A stretch of 64,000 bases of DNA from Pseudescherichia sp032055545 (GTDB lineage: Bacteria > Pseudomonadota > Gammaproteobacteria > Enterobacterales > Enterobacteriaceae). This document shows, piece after piece, positions 53,224-62,191 of this stretch (positions are counted from its first letter, which is position 1; every line of letters begins with the position of its first letter). The DNA lies in the NCBI GenBank assembly GCA_032055545.1, contig DAMBQR010000007.1, positions 35,802-99,801 of the forward strand, in the 5' to 3' direction. A program made the position numbers and the translations under genes. The notes under the pieces were generated by a model. The model ran no database searches. It saw nothing but the letters and a program-made list of their open reading frames with translations, and had not been told where the DNA came from.

Positions 53224-54822
53224 TCAGGATAGTGCCGGCACAGCCCCGGGGGGTGCCACGTCGGGTTGACCGATTTGTTCATCTAACTTAAATACCGCAA
53301 CCTGGGACGTAAGACGGTCCGCCTGGTGCGCTAACTGTTCGGTTGCCGCAGCGGCTTCCTCTACCAAAGAGGCGTTCTGCTGCGTAACCTGATCCATCTG
53401 GCTGACCGCCAGTGCGACCTGCTCAATACCCCGGCGCTGCTCATCGGAGGCGGAAGCAATTTCGCCCATGATGTCATTGACCTGGGTGACAGAGCGGACG
53501 ATGTCCGTCATGGTCTGCGCCGCCGTATCGACCAGGGCGGAACCCTGCTGCACGCGGGCAACGGAATCCTCGATTAAGCCTTTGATCTCTTTCGCCGCCT
53601 CGGCGCTGCGGCTGGCCAGGTTACGCACCTCGCCAGCTACGACCGCAAAGCCACGCCCCTGCTCGCCCGCTCGCGCAGCCTCAACGGCGGCGTTCAGCGC
53701 CAGGATATTGGTCTGGAAGGCAATGCCGTCGATCACGCTGATGATGTCGCCAATCTTTTGCGAGCTGGTGGCGATATCATGCATGGTGTCAGCCACCCGC
53801 GAGGTCTGCTCCCCACCCTTTCGCGCCGTCTCTGCCGCGCCGTGCGAGAGCACCGATGCCTGGCGGGCGTTATCCGCGTTCTGGGCCACCGTCGCGGTGA
53901 GCTGCTCCATGCTGGCGGCGGTTTCCGCCAGCGACGCCGCCTGCTGCTCGGTACGCGCCGAGAGATCGTTATTGCCCGCCGCGATTTCTGAGATGCCGGT
54001 GTGCATCGACACGCTGCCTTCGCGCACGTTGGCTACCGTGGCGCGCAGCGCGGTCTGCATCTTTTTCAGGCTGGCAAAGATGGCCGAGATTTCGTTGCGG
54101 CCATAGACCGAGATCGGTCGCGCCAGGTCGCCCCCGGCGATGCTGTCAAAGTGGCTGCTGATAATCGCCAGCGGCTGCACGATCATCCTGCGCGACCAGA
54201 ACAGCCCCGCTGAGATCAGCCCCGCGGCCAGAATCAAAACGGTAATAAAGGTTGCCGCCGACATGTGGTAGTTAGCGCCACTGGCTGCCGTCGCAGTCAC
54301 CACAAAGCGATCGATATAGTGCTGCCAGGCGGTAAAGGTCGTCTCAAACGCCTCCTGGGACTGCTGCACCGGCGCGGTCATAAAATCAGAGAGCTGGTTG
54401 TTTTCCAGCCAGGTCGCCTGATGTTCTAAGTCACTCATCCAGGTGCCGTAGGTGCTCTTCGCCTGCTCCTTGAGCTTCTCCCCTTCCGGTGAGATCGCCT
54501 CGATCCCTTCAAACTCTTTGAGCTGGGCGGTGGCGAGCTGTAAATTGCTGCGCGCCGAGCTCATCAGCCCTTTGATATCATCCGGCGGATAGCTTAAGGC
54601 AGTCAGCGTGCCGGCCTTGTTCAGCGAGGTGCTGGTCTGCAATAAAACGGCGCGCATCTGGGCCAGCGTGTTGCGCTGGTGGTTGCTCTTTTCAACCTGC
54701 TCCAGATGCTGAAAACCGTCGCGGAAGGCCCAAAAAGAGAGGCCGTTGCTTCCCACCAGCAACAGACCGCAAACAATCAGTAAGATAAACAGCGTGGTCG
54801 AGATACGAATACGATTAAACAT
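53224..54822 (-). CDS. tap: Methyl-accepting chemotaxis protein Tap
   Basis: 532 residues. It matches E. coli Tap from the first residues (MFNRIRISTTLFILLIVCGL), with two membrane segments (about 8-30 and 192-212), a periplasmic four-helix sensor, a HAMP region, methylation helices and the highly conserved signalling hairpin (IDGIAFQTNILALNAAVEAA in outline). It ends without NWETF, as Tap does, so adaptation depends on Tar or Tsr. In E. coli, Tap senses dipeptides through DppA and pyrimidines. The sensor domain differs from E. coli between about residues 100 and 140, so the ligand may differ. Confidence 0.93.
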   Translation of the reverse strand: MFNRIRISTTLFILLIVCGLLLVGSNGLSFWAFRDGFQHLEQVEKSNHQRNTLAQMRAVLLQTSTSLNKAGTLTALSYPPDDIKGLMSSARSNLQLATAQLKEFEGIEAISPEGEKLKEQAKSTYGTWMSDLEHQATWLENNQLSDFMTAPVQQSQEAFETTFTAWQHYIDRFVVTATAASGANYHMSAATFITVLILAAGLISAGLFWSRRMIVQPLAIISSHFDSIAGGDLARPISVYGRNEISAIFASLKKMQTALRATVANVREGSVSMHTGISEIAAGNNDLSARTEQQAASLAETAASMEQLTATVAQNADNARQASVLSHGAAETARKGGEQTSRVADTMHDIATSSQKIGDIISVIDGIAFQTNILALNAAVEAARAGEQGRGFAVVAGEVRNLASRSAEAAKEIKGLIEDSVARVQQGSALVDTAAQTMTDIVRSVTQVNDIMGEIASASDEQRRGIEQVALAVSQMDQVTQQNASLVEEAAAATEQLAHQADRLTSQVAVFKLDEQIGQPDVAPPGAVPALS

Positions 54823-54864
54823 CTACGCTCCCATCAGGCGGCTCACGCCGCAATATCAATACGA

Positions 54865-56523
54865 TCAAAAAGTTTCCCAGTTATCATCCTGTCCGGTACG
54901 TAGCTGACTACCGGCCGGGGAGGAAGCGCTCTCCACCCTCAGCGAACGGCGCTGCGCCGGTTTTTCAGGGACGGCAGCAAGGCGGAAAGCAGAGACCGCC
55001 CGCGTGAGATGACTGGCCTGTTCTTCTAATGCTGCGGCTGCGGCCGCAGACTCTTCTACCAGCGACGCGTTCTGCTGTGTCACTCTGTCCATCTCCGATA
55101 CCGCCAGCGCCACCTGGTCGATGCCTTTGCTCTGCTCATCAGATGCGGAGGCAATCTCGCCCATAATGTCGGTCACCCGGGTCACCGCGTTGACGATATC
55201 GTTCATGGTCTCCCCGGCGCTCTCAACCAGCACCGAGCCGGTATCCACGCGCGAGACGGAATCTTCAATTAAGGCTTTGATCTCTTTGGCGGCGTTGGCG
55301 CTGCGGCTGGCGAGGTTACGCACCTCGCCTGCGACCACGGCAAAGCCACGCCCCTGCTCGCCCGCACGGGCGGCTTCAACGGCGGCGTTGAGCGCAAGGA
55401 TATTGGTCTGGAAAGCGATGCTGTCGATCACGCTGGTGATGTCGGCAATTTTCTTCGAGCTGGTGGCGATGTCGTGCATGGTTTTCACCACGCCGTCCAC
55501 CACTTTGCCCCCGCGTCCGGCGGTCTCGGAGGCGCTGAGCGCCAGCTGCGAAGCCTGACGGGCGTTGTCGGCGTTCTGCTTCACGGTGGCGGTGAGCTGC
55601 TCCATGCTGGCAGCGGTCTGCTCCAGCGCGGAGGCCTGCTGCTCGGTACGGGAGGAGAGATCGTTGTTCCCGGCGGCGATTTCACTGGTGCCGCTGTAGA
55701 TGGCGTCCGATCCTTTGCGCACATTGGTCACGGTATCGATCAGCGAGCGCTGCATATGCTCCACGCTCTCCGCCAGCTCGGTAATTTCGTTTTTACCGTC
55801 AATGACCAGCGTCCGGGTGAGATCGCCCCTGGCGATGTCGCGGATGTGGCGGATAACGTTAGCCAGCGGATTGAGCAGGATATGGCGAATGCCGTACCAG
55901 ACTGCGGCCAGCACAATCACCAGCGCCAGGGCGAGGATCGCCATCTGCCACTGGGCGAAACGGTAGTCGTGGGTGCTCTGGGTAAAGGCGTCGTGGTAGA
56001 GATCGCTGCTAAGCTGGGCATACTGCCCCAGCGCGTCGCCCATCGCATTCTGCATCCCCTGGGTGGGCTGGGCGAAGAAGGCGTCCATGTTGCCGCTCTC
56101 CAGGAACTGGATCAGCTCGGTAAGCGCGGCGTTGTAGGTGCGGTACTTATCATCAAGCTGCTGGCTTACCTGGGCCATGGCCGGCACGGTTGGCAGCGCT
56201 TTGTAAGTGTCGTAATGTTTTGCCGCATCGGCGAGCGAGGCATGGGCGCTCTTCAGCAGATCGGTTTTGGCGCTGCTCTGCTGATTGGCCGGATCCATCA
56301 TCATTCGGGCTGACGAACGGCTGAGGTTGATGCGCGTCTGCAGCATCAGCTCCCAGGTTTTGGTCAGCTCGGTCTGCTGCTGGCGAAGATCGTTAGCGTC
56401 AGCAAAGCTCTGCTGATTCTGTTTCAGCGATGAAAACAGCAGCCCACCTGATACCAGCTGTAAGAGTGCAAAAACCACCAGCACCATCATCAGCATTGTG
56501 ACAACGCGGATACGATTCAACAT
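54865..56523 (-). CDS. tar: Methyl-accepting chemotaxis protein Tar
   Basis: 552 residues (553 in E. coli). The periplasmic aspartate-binding residues are kept in LQTRINLSRSSARMMMD, corresponding to R64, R69 and R73 of E. coli Tar, and FFAQPTQGMQNAMG follows. Membrane segments are at about 7-30 and 190-212, with the HAMP domain and methylation helices after. The C-terminal NWETF docks CheR and CheB. A sigma-28 promoter lies 32 bases upstream. The pilus operon lies between tar and cheW. Confidence 0.96.
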   Translation of the reverse strand: MLNRIRVVTMLMMVLVVFALLQLVSGGLLFSSLKQNQQSFADANDLRQQQTELTKTWELMLQTRINLSRSSARMMMDPANQQSSAKTDLLKSAHASLADAAKHYDTYKALPTVPAMAQVSQQLDDKYRTYNAALTELIQFLESGNMDAFFAQPTQGMQNAMGDALGQYAQLSSDLYHDAFTQSTHDYRFAQWQMAILALALVIVLAAVWYGIRHILLNPLANVIRHIRDIARGDLTRTLVIDGKNEITELAESVEHMQRSLIDTVTNVRKGSDAIYSGTSEIAAGNNDLSSRTEQQASALEQTAASMEQLTATVKQNADNARQASQLALSASETAGRGGKVVDGVVKTMHDIATSSKKIADITSVIDSIAFQTNILALNAAVEAARAGEQGRGFAVVAGEVRNLASRSANAAKEIKALIEDSVSRVDTGSVLVESAGETMNDIVNAVTRVTDIMGEIASASDEQSKGIDQVALAVSEMDRVTQQNASLVEESAAAAAALEEQASHLTRAVSAFRLAAVPEKPAQRRSLRVESASSPAGSQLRTGQDDNWETF

Positions 56524-56554
56524 GCAACACCTTATTGATGACTTATTAACGGTG

Positions 56555-56581
56555 TTATCGGCATGTGTGGTGGGAACTTTA
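56555..56581 (-). promoter_or_regulatory. Sigma-28 (FliA) promoter of tar
   Basis: The minus strand reads TAAAGTTC-N11-GCCGATAA, one base off the FliA consensus TAAAGTTT-N11-GCCGATAA with the exact spacer. It lies 32 bases upstream of the tar start and lets tar-tap-cheRBYZ be transcribed independently of the inserted pilus genes. Confidence 0.93.
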
Positions 56582-56621
56582 CATTTGCGAAAGGGAAATA
56601 ATCCGCTACGCAGCTGGCTGA

Positions 56622-57587
56622 TTAAAAGGCGATATCCACCACCACCGTATCGCTGTAGGTTCCGGCCGGGGGCGTCGCCTGGTTAGTTAATACCCGGGCC
56701 GTATAGTTATAGGTACGGATCAGGCCGTTGCCGCTGAGCAGCGACGAGGCGCTGCTGGCCCAGCGCTCAGTGCCGCTGCTGCCCCAGCGCTCACTGGTGC
56801 TGCCTTTGTAGATCTCGTAGCTCAGGCGGTTATTGCCGGAAGCCATTCTGCGCACGCTGCCGCTGGCGTTGCTGCCGTTGTTGATCCCCACGCTATAGAC
56901 GCTGCCTTTGGTGCAGGTCACCGCCACGCCCTGCGACACGGCGGGAAAGTTTTTGACCAGCGGCGCGCTGCCGAAGTTGACGTTCGGTGCGGTAATGGTG
57001 ATGCAGTCATTGGTGATATTAATGGTCGCCGTGACGGCAACCGGCACGGTGCCGGTTTGCCATGCCCCGCAGCCAGCCAGCCCCAGCGAACAGATGTTAT
57101 AGGTGACGTTGAGGTTAAAAGTCACCTGATACTGGCCCGCCGCCACGGTCTGGCCAGAGAGGGTGCGAAAATAGATCGGCAGGGTAAAGCGCCGGGAGCT
57201 GAGCAGATCGAGCAAGAGCGCTCCGCTCCAGGTATAGCTGCCGCCAATCAGCGCCTCACTGTTGTTACCGCAGGCTGCTGCACCGCACAGCCGGACCGGG
57301 ATAGTATCGGTGCTGGCCGGGTTATCGACGCGACGCATAATCGCCCGGTTGCTGGCTGCCGCACTTGCGCTGGTTAGCTGCATGGTCACCGAGTTATTGG
57401 TTAACAAATTAAGCAAAACAACATCACACTGGACAAGTAGATTGCCGCTGATCTCCTGCTCGGTGCTGTTGAGCGCAAAGGAGGTGACGGTGCCAAATAC
57501 GCCGTTGGTCGGGGTCACGGTGCAGGCTGACCACGCCAGCGGGCTGGCTCCCATCAGCAGCAGAAAAAGCAGAATAGCGCGGCGCAT
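56622..57587 (-). CDS. Spore coat U-domain pilus tip protein (CsuE-like)
   Basis: 321 residues with a signal peptide (LLFLLLMGASPLAWS-ACTV). Two spore coat U (SCPU) domains lie in a row, about 22-165 and 175-321; the second ends TYSDTVVVDIAF, the donor-strand-type C-terminal pattern of this family. A two-domain protein at the end of an archaic chaperone-usher operon is expected to be the tip adhesin, as CsuE in Acinetobacter. The start coincides with the last base of the usher gene. No terminator is clear after it; the sigma-28 promoter of tar follows within 40 bases. Confidence 0.87.
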   Translation of the reverse strand: MRRAILLFLLLMGASPLAWSACTVTPTNGVFGTVTSFALNSTEQEISGNLLVQCDVVLLNLLTNNSVTMQLTSASAAASNRAIMRRVDNPASTDTIPVRLCGAAACGNNSEALIGGSYTWSGALLLDLLSSRRFTLPIYFRTLSGQTVAAGQYQVTFNLNVTYNICSLGLAGCGAWQTGTVPVAVTATINITNDCITITAPNVNFGSAPLVKNFPAVSQGVAVTCTKGSVYSVGINNGSNASGSVRRMASGNNRLSYEIYKGSTSERWGSSGTERWASSASSLLSGNGLIRTYNYTARVLTNQATPPAGTYSDTVVVDIAF

Positions 57588-59971
57588 CAGCGTCTCTCCT
57601 CACAGGTAAGCGGCCCGTAGGTCTGTAGTTTATGATCGGGATTCACGCCGATCGCCAGGCGGGCGTAGCAGGTGCGGTTATCCGGTGTGGTCACCCGCAG
57701 AGCGTTGACGTCGCTGAGGTTTTCCAGGAAGGCGATGCCGTCATAGCCCACCGGCGCGGTGGGTTTACCCTCGCGATAGACCTGGCTGCCCACCGGCAAC
57801 GCGCGTCCCTGACCATCGTGCAGGATCGCGCTGGCGACCCGCTCCTGCTCCATCGGGAACTCCACCAGGTAGCCGCTCTGGCGGCGCAGGGCAATCCGCT
57901 TCTCGGTCTCCTTCAGGCGCGTATCGGCCGGGAGGTTGAGGGTGTTGATGCTGTAGCTGGCGGGATAGTAGGCAGAGACACCGCTGACCAGCAGGTAGCC
58001 TTTGTCGTTGGTCTTACCCACCGGCTGGTTCTCATAGCTGACCGGCACGTCGGCATTGCCGCCGGTGCTGACCACCACAAAGGCGTCGTTGATCTTGTTT
58101 GCTGCAAAAACCTGGCCGTCCATCAGCACCAGCGAACCCAGCGCCTCGCCCCACCAGGTCATCATCCCGCGCTCGCCGTAGCCGCCCCCCTGCAATTCAA
58201 CGCTGTTATTGCGCCAGCCCAGCGTCGCCTGCTGGTAGTTGTCCGACTGCGGCTGGCGGGCAAAGGCCATATTCCAGCCGAAGCCGCCGTCGGTGGGCAT
58301 GGCGTGGTTGTAGTTGATGCGCTGGCTGGTGCCTGCATCCGGGGTTCGCTCCACGCTGATTGCTGCGCTATCCCGTTCGCCGATAGGGATCTGCAGCGAC
58401 ATGGCGAAGGTCCAGTCGTCCCGCTGCTTATCATGGCTGGCCGCCAGGTAGAGGCTACTGCTGCCCCACAGGTTCCGGCTCCAGGAGAGGTTCAGCAGCT
58501 CGGTCTTCTGGTTATCAAAGCTGCGCACGCCGATCCACGCCGCGCCGACGTTGCCGTAGTCGCCCATATTAAAGGTCAGCGAATATTGATCGGTGTTGCG
58601 GCTGAGGGTCGCCAGCGGCTGGCGATCGTCATCGTAAACGATGGTCTGATCGTAGAGGGCCAGGTTGCCGAACCCGCGATCGCGGCGAGTGTGCTGGGTG
58701 GCGATGCTGAAGGTGCTGGTGCTGTACTGATAGCCCCAGTTGAGCTGGCTGCCGCTGTTGCCACGCATCCGGCTCTCCGTCCACGAGGAGTTGACAACGC
58801 CGTACTGACCCAGCTTGACCACCGCCCCCGCACCGCCGAGGGCCAGCTCTTCGGCAGCTTCACCATGGCCTTCAAAGGTGAAGTAATCCGTCACCCCGTA
58901 GCGCAGAGAGCCGCTGCCCGCCGCCGGGCCGTAGTTGAAATTGTCAATGCCGTAGTTACGCCGCAGGCTGCCGAGGGTGACTGCGCCATCGGTGATGCCG
59001 CTCTTCAGCACGTCGCTGGAGACATAGAACGGCAGCGTGGTGCTGACCTGGCGTCCCAACGCGTCGGTGGTGACCAGCACCGCATCTCCCGCACCGTTAA
59101 TGTAGGGCAGATTGGTCAGGGTAAAGGGACCGGGCTGGAGCTGGGTAGATCCCGCCCGGTAGCCGTTGATAAATACGTCTACCGCCGTAGGGACCGCCGC
59201 CTCTCCCGTAAAAGCGGGCAGCGGCCAGGTGACCAGATCGGGGCGCAGAGAGAAGTCGCGCCCGTAGCGGATCCCGCCCATCCGCACGCTGCTGCTCCAG
59301 CTCAGGGAGTCGGAGATGACGTCGCCCAGCTGCCACTCGGTGGCACTCTCCTCATTGGTAAACAGCAGGGTCGTGTCGTAGCGGGTATAGCCCTCGTTTT
59401 GTCCAGCGGTACCGGAGAGATACTCCCGCAGCGTACCGGTAGAGGAGAACACCGCGTTGCTGTCGAAGTAGCGAAACTCATGCCACAGAGAGGTCTGGCT
59501 GCCTGCATGCTCGGTGCTGCTGGTATAGAAGTCGTAGTTGACCAGCGCCCCCCGGCCATAGTGCGTTTTGGGACGCGCGGTTTCACCGTTAAAAGAGGTA
59601 GTGCGATCCCCTACCCACTCCCGGGGAACGAACAGCAGCAGCCGTTGGCGGTTACTGTCATATTCGGTGCGGACATCAGGCAGGGTCGAGAGGTCAACCT
59701 CGCCTGCGGGCAGATGCTCAGCGGGGATCCCGGCTTGCTGCAGATCGCGGCTGGCGACAATATAGCGTCCCTGCCGCTGGGTGACCGGCACCACCAGCTC
59801 GGTGTCATAGTAGTTGACCACCAACGAAAGGTGAAAGACCGCCTGGGCGTTGATGGCCTGCGCGTCCGGCGGCGGCGGCAGGGCATCATCCCCCTCCTCT
59901 GCCAGCGCATCCGTCACTCCCCCCAGCAGCACCATCAGCGACAGGATCAGTTTGCGGGAGACGACTGCCAT
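57587..59971 (-). CDS. Archaic chaperone-usher pilus usher (CsuD-like)
   Basis: 794 residues with a signal peptide (LILSLMVLLGGVTDALA). An outer-membrane usher of the FimD/PapC superfamily, but the length and SCPU neighbours place it with the archaic (sigma) type. Seen are an N-terminal domain (about 40-135) for chaperone binding, a beta-barrel with the plug region, SWSSSVRMGGIRYGRDFSL, DVFINGYRAGSTQLQPGPF, and C-terminal domains ending CYARLAIGVNPDHKLQTYGPLTC with a probable disulfide. It secretes and orders pilus subunits. The start overlaps the chaperone end by 25 bases. Confidence 0.92.
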   Translation of the reverse strand: MAVVSRKLILSLMVLLGGVTDALAEEGDDALPPPPDAQAINAQAVFHLSLVVNYYDTELVVPVTQRQGRYIVASRDLQQAGIPAEHLPAGEVDLSTLPDVRTEYDSNRQRLLLFVPREWVGDRTTSFNGETARPKTHYGRGALVNYDFYTSSTEHAGSQTSLWHEFRYFDSNAVFSSTGTLREYLSGTAGQNEGYTRYDTTLLFTNEESATEWQLGDVISDSLSWSSSVRMGGIRYGRDFSLRPDLVTWPLPAFTGEAAVPTAVDVFINGYRAGSTQLQPGPFTLTNLPYINGAGDAVLVTTDALGRQVSTTLPFYVSSDVLKSGITDGAVTLGSLRRNYGIDNFNYGPAAGSGSLRYGVTDYFTFEGHGEAAEELALGGAGAVVKLGQYGVVNSSWTESRMRGNSGSQLNWGYQYSTSTFSIATQHTRRDRGFGNLALYDQTIVYDDDRQPLATLSRNTDQYSLTFNMGDYGNVGAAWIGVRSFDNQKTELLNLSWSRNLWGSSSLYLAASHDKQRDDWTFAMSLQIPIGERDSAAISVERTPDAGTSQRINYNHAMPTDGGFGWNMAFARQPQSDNYQQATLGWRNNSVELQGGGYGERGMMTWWGEALGSLVLMDGQVFAANKINDAFVVVSTGGNADVPVSYENQPVGKTNDKGYLLVSGVSAYYPASYSINTLNLPADTRLKETEKRIALRRQSGYLVEFPMEQERVASAILHDGQGRALPVGSQVYREGKPTAPVGYDGIAFLENLSDVNALRVTTPDNRTCYARLAIGVNPDHKLQTYGPLTCEERR

Positions 59972-60714
59972 TGCGTATCCCTGGCATTAATCGTCGCCGT
60001 CATGGTCGTCGGATTGCTAAGACCTGAGGGGAGCGGCCAGCTGCGCGCGCCGCCCGGCAGCACGTAGCCCAGCAGGCCATCCGCCATTTCGCGGCGCTGA
60101 CTGCCTTGCTGTACGCTGACCTGGCTCAGGCGCACATGCACATCGCTGCGGTTGCGCACCTCCAGGGCTGGTTTGCCTCCCTCGCGGATCACCCGCCAGC
60201 TTAAATCGCGGGTGTTGACCAGGGCATGGTTTGCCCCCTCGGTGGTGGTCGCTACGCCCTGGCCGTAGACAAAGAGCGGAATCGAGTAGCGCATCTGAAT
60301 TTTCAAGCCGATCTGCGGCGTATTGCCGTTAGCGGGCTGGGGGATCTCATCCACGATGATCCGGTAGCCTTGCTCTATGCCGGCGGGAACCTGAGTCTGC
60401 TTGATCAGACGAATAAGCTGCTTGCCACCTTTATCAATGCGCACAATGGGCGGGCTGGCGACCACGTCCTGCTGGGTCTGGTAGCGTTCGTGGCCCCCCT
60501 CCTGGGTCCAGCGCATGATGCGCACCTGCATAGTGGTTGGCGTATCGCCCTGATTCTGGATCCACAGCTCCGTTGCATTGGCATCAGCGGCCAGCCAGGG
60601 ATCGATCGGCCAAAGTAAGATGGTTGCGGCGGCCTGCGCCTGCTGCGTCATGCCTGCCAGCGCTGTAACCAGCAGTGCGCCTGCTATCCGGCTACGCCCC
60701 ATAATGGTTTTCAT
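59947..60714 (-). CDS. Archaic pilus periplasmic chaperone (CsuC-like)
   Basis: 255 residues with a signal peptide (LLVTALAGMTQQAQA). A PapD-type two-domain immunoglobulin fold: ILLWPIDPWLAADANATELWIQN and RIDKGGKQLIRLIKQTQVP with the conserved anchoring pattern, then IPLFVYG, and domain 2 with DLSWRVIREGGKPALEVRN. Archaic-type chaperones keep the subunit by donating a strand until the usher takes it. It follows the second subunit gene by 21 bases. Confidence 0.9.
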   Translation of the reverse strand: MKTIMGRSRIAGALLVTALAGMTQQAQAAATILLWPIDPWLAADANATELWIQNQGDTPTTMQVRIMRWTQEGGHERYQTQQDVVASPPIVRIDKGGKQLIRLIKQTQVPAGIEQGYRIIVDEIPQPANGNTPQIGLKIQMRYSIPLFVYGQGVATTTEGANHALVNTRDLSWRVIREGGKPALEVRNRSDVHVRLSQVSVQQGSQRREMADGLLGYVLPGGARSWPLPSGLSNPTTMTATINARDTQWQSSPAN

Positions 60715-60735
60715 GATCCTTCTCCCTGTATTACC

Positions 60736-61290
60736 TTACCACGACAACGTCACGGTCAGTTGATCGGTATAATTTCCTGCGGGACTAAACCCCGTGAGCT
60801 GCGCCGCGCCAAACAGCGTCAGCGCGATATTGTTGCTATCGCTATAGGTGATTGACCAGGCCTGATTCACGCCCACTTCCGTATTGGCCGCCAGCGTACT
60901 GCTGCGGTAAAGCCGGTAGGGTACGCGTTCTGTCCCCCCACTGCGCTGCATGTTGCGCACGGTGCCATAGTGCAGGCCGCCGTTGATGCTCATGCTTAAT
61001 GCCACGCCGGGGGTACAGGTGAGAGAGAGCGCGCTGTTAGGTACAAAGCTGGTGGTAACCTGACTGCTTGCCACGCCGCTGTGTGAACCAAAGTCCAGGC
61101 TTCCCAACAGGCCACCGCTGCCGCTGGCGACCGAACACCCTGCCGCAATTGTTGCCCCAACCTGAAATGACTGGGTACTGACCGTTAGCGCGGCGGCGAT
61201 CCCTGCCCATCCCAGCAGCCCCAGTCCGAAGGCGATGCGCAGCATGCTTCGGCCTGGCACCGGGAGAGCGTCGGCTCCCTCAGGCTTCAT
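60736..61290 (-). CDS. Spore coat U-domain pilus subunit, second
   Basis: 184 residues from the ATG at 61290; a start at 61245 (MLRIAFGLGLLGW) would place the signal peptide at the very N-terminus, and neither has a strong ribosome site. One SCPU domain with CSVASGSGGLLGSLDFGSHSG, LSLTCTPGVALSMSINGGLHYG and the C-terminal GNYTDQLTVTLSW. It lies ten bases after the first subunit gene and is probably a minor or linking subunit of the pilus. Confidence 0.85.
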   Translation of the reverse strand: MKPEGADALPVPGRSMLRIAFGLGLLGWAGIAAALTVSTQSFQVGATIAAGCSVASGSGGLLGSLDFGSHSGVASSQVTTSFVPNSALSLTCTPGVALSMSINGGLHYGTVRNMQRSGGTERVPYRLYRSSTLAANTEVGVNQAWSITYSDSNNIALTLFGAAQLTGFSPAGNYTDQLTVTLSW

Positions 61291-61300
61291 TGCGCTGGCG

Positions 61301-61870
61301 TCAGTAGATCACGCTCACGTTTATCGTATCGGTATAGGTTCCGGGAACGACGGTGACGCTGTTCCCCCCGCCCTGGATGCGGCCAAAGAGGGTATAGTTA
61401 TTCACCCCGCCTGCGGCCGAGGCCACGGGCAGCGGCGCGTTGTTGGCGATAACGTTACTGAAGCCGCTGTCGCTGTAGAGGCTGTAGGCTACTCCCTGAG
61501 TTGCATTAGTCGTGCTAATCAGATAGCGCGCTGGCGTACCCGGCGTGCCGACCACCGTGGCGGGAGCCGTGGTATTGGTGGTACCGGTGATCTGTACGGT
61601 GTAGGTATCGGTGGTGCACTGAATTGCGAAGCTGTTGCCGCCGTTAGCCCCGGTAAGCTGGGTCGTCAGCTCGGAGAAGGTAGCGGGATGGGTACCGAAG
61701 TCCAGAGAGCCGAAGTTAATGCCGCTCTGGTTCGGCGAGCCGTTAATCAGGCAGCCGTTGGTTAATGTCAGCGTCGCGTTGATGGTCCCACTGCTGGTTA
61801 CCGCATGGGCAGCGTGTCCGGCCAGTGCCAGCGCACCGCTTGCCAAAACGAGGAGGGTTTTTCTGTTCAT
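61301..61870 (-). CDS. Spore coat U-domain major pilus subunit (CsuA/B-like)
   Basis: 189 residues with a signal peptide (LVLASGALALAGHAAHA). One SCPU domain: ATLTLTNGCLINGSPNQSG, FGSLDFGTHPATFSE, FAIQCTTDTYTVQITG, YSLYSDSG and the closing GTYTDTINVSVIY. As first gene of the operon it is likely the main shaft subunit. It is low in charge and rich in Thr, Asn and Gly, as usual. The leader upstream has a CRP-like site. Confidence 0.88.
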   Translation of the reverse strand: MNRKTLLVLASGALALAGHAAHAVTSSGTINATLTLTNGCLINGSPNQSGINFGSLDFGTHPATFSELTTQLTGANGGNSFAIQCTTDTYTVQITGTTNTTAPATVVGTPGTPARYLISTTNATQGVAYSLYSDSGFSNVIANNAPLPVASAAGGVNNYTLFGRIQGGGNSVTVVPGTYTDTINVSVIY

Positions 61871-62151
61871 GTTGTCGCCTCTGTGAAAAAGCAGGATTAA
61901 CAGAAATTTAGCTTACGGGGTTGTAAAGAACCACCCTGTAAAGGACCGCTCAAACCATCAGCGTATTGACATAAAATTGCATTATCTTTCAATGCATTAA
62001 CATTATTAACAGCTGGTAACAAAGCGAAACGAGAATGATATATTCATTATCGCGTGATCTACTTCACAATATATTGTCTGCTGTTGCATTGGCGATTTAA
62101 GCAAAACTTAAATGTTATTAATGAGTAATAAGGGAGGCGGGAGAAAAGCGG
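61871..62151. other. Pilus operon leader
   Basis: About 280 AT-rich bases between the first pilus gene and the cheW terminator. A CRP-like site lies at 62053-62068. The AT content and runs such as AACATTATTAAC suggest a place for H-NS binding, but that is an inference. Core promoter elements could not be fixed with confidence. Confidence 0.6.
62053..62068. promoter_or_regulatory. CRP-like site upstream of the pilus operon
   Basis: CGTGATCTACTTCACA has the form TGTGA-N6-TCACA with one mismatch. It lies about 185 bases upstream of the first pilus gene. It suggests cAMP-CRP control of the pilus. Confidence 0.6.
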
Positions 62152-62183
62152 TTAAAAAAAACGCTCCCGGAGGCGGGAGCGTT
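62152..62183 (-). terminator. Terminator after cheW
   Basis: AACGCTCCCG and CGGGAGCGTT form a 10-bp stem with a short loop, and a run of T follows on the minus strand (A run 62154-62160). It ends the motAB-cheAW transcript before the pilus operon. Confidence 0.92.
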
Positions 62184-62191
62184 GAGGGTTA

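Noticed and set aside
57632..60067. An 811-codon plus-strand open frame opposite the usher and chaperone genes
   Set aside because: It mirrors the codon structure of the GC-rich usher on the other strand, has no ribosome site and no family features. Long antisense frames are common in GC-rich genes.
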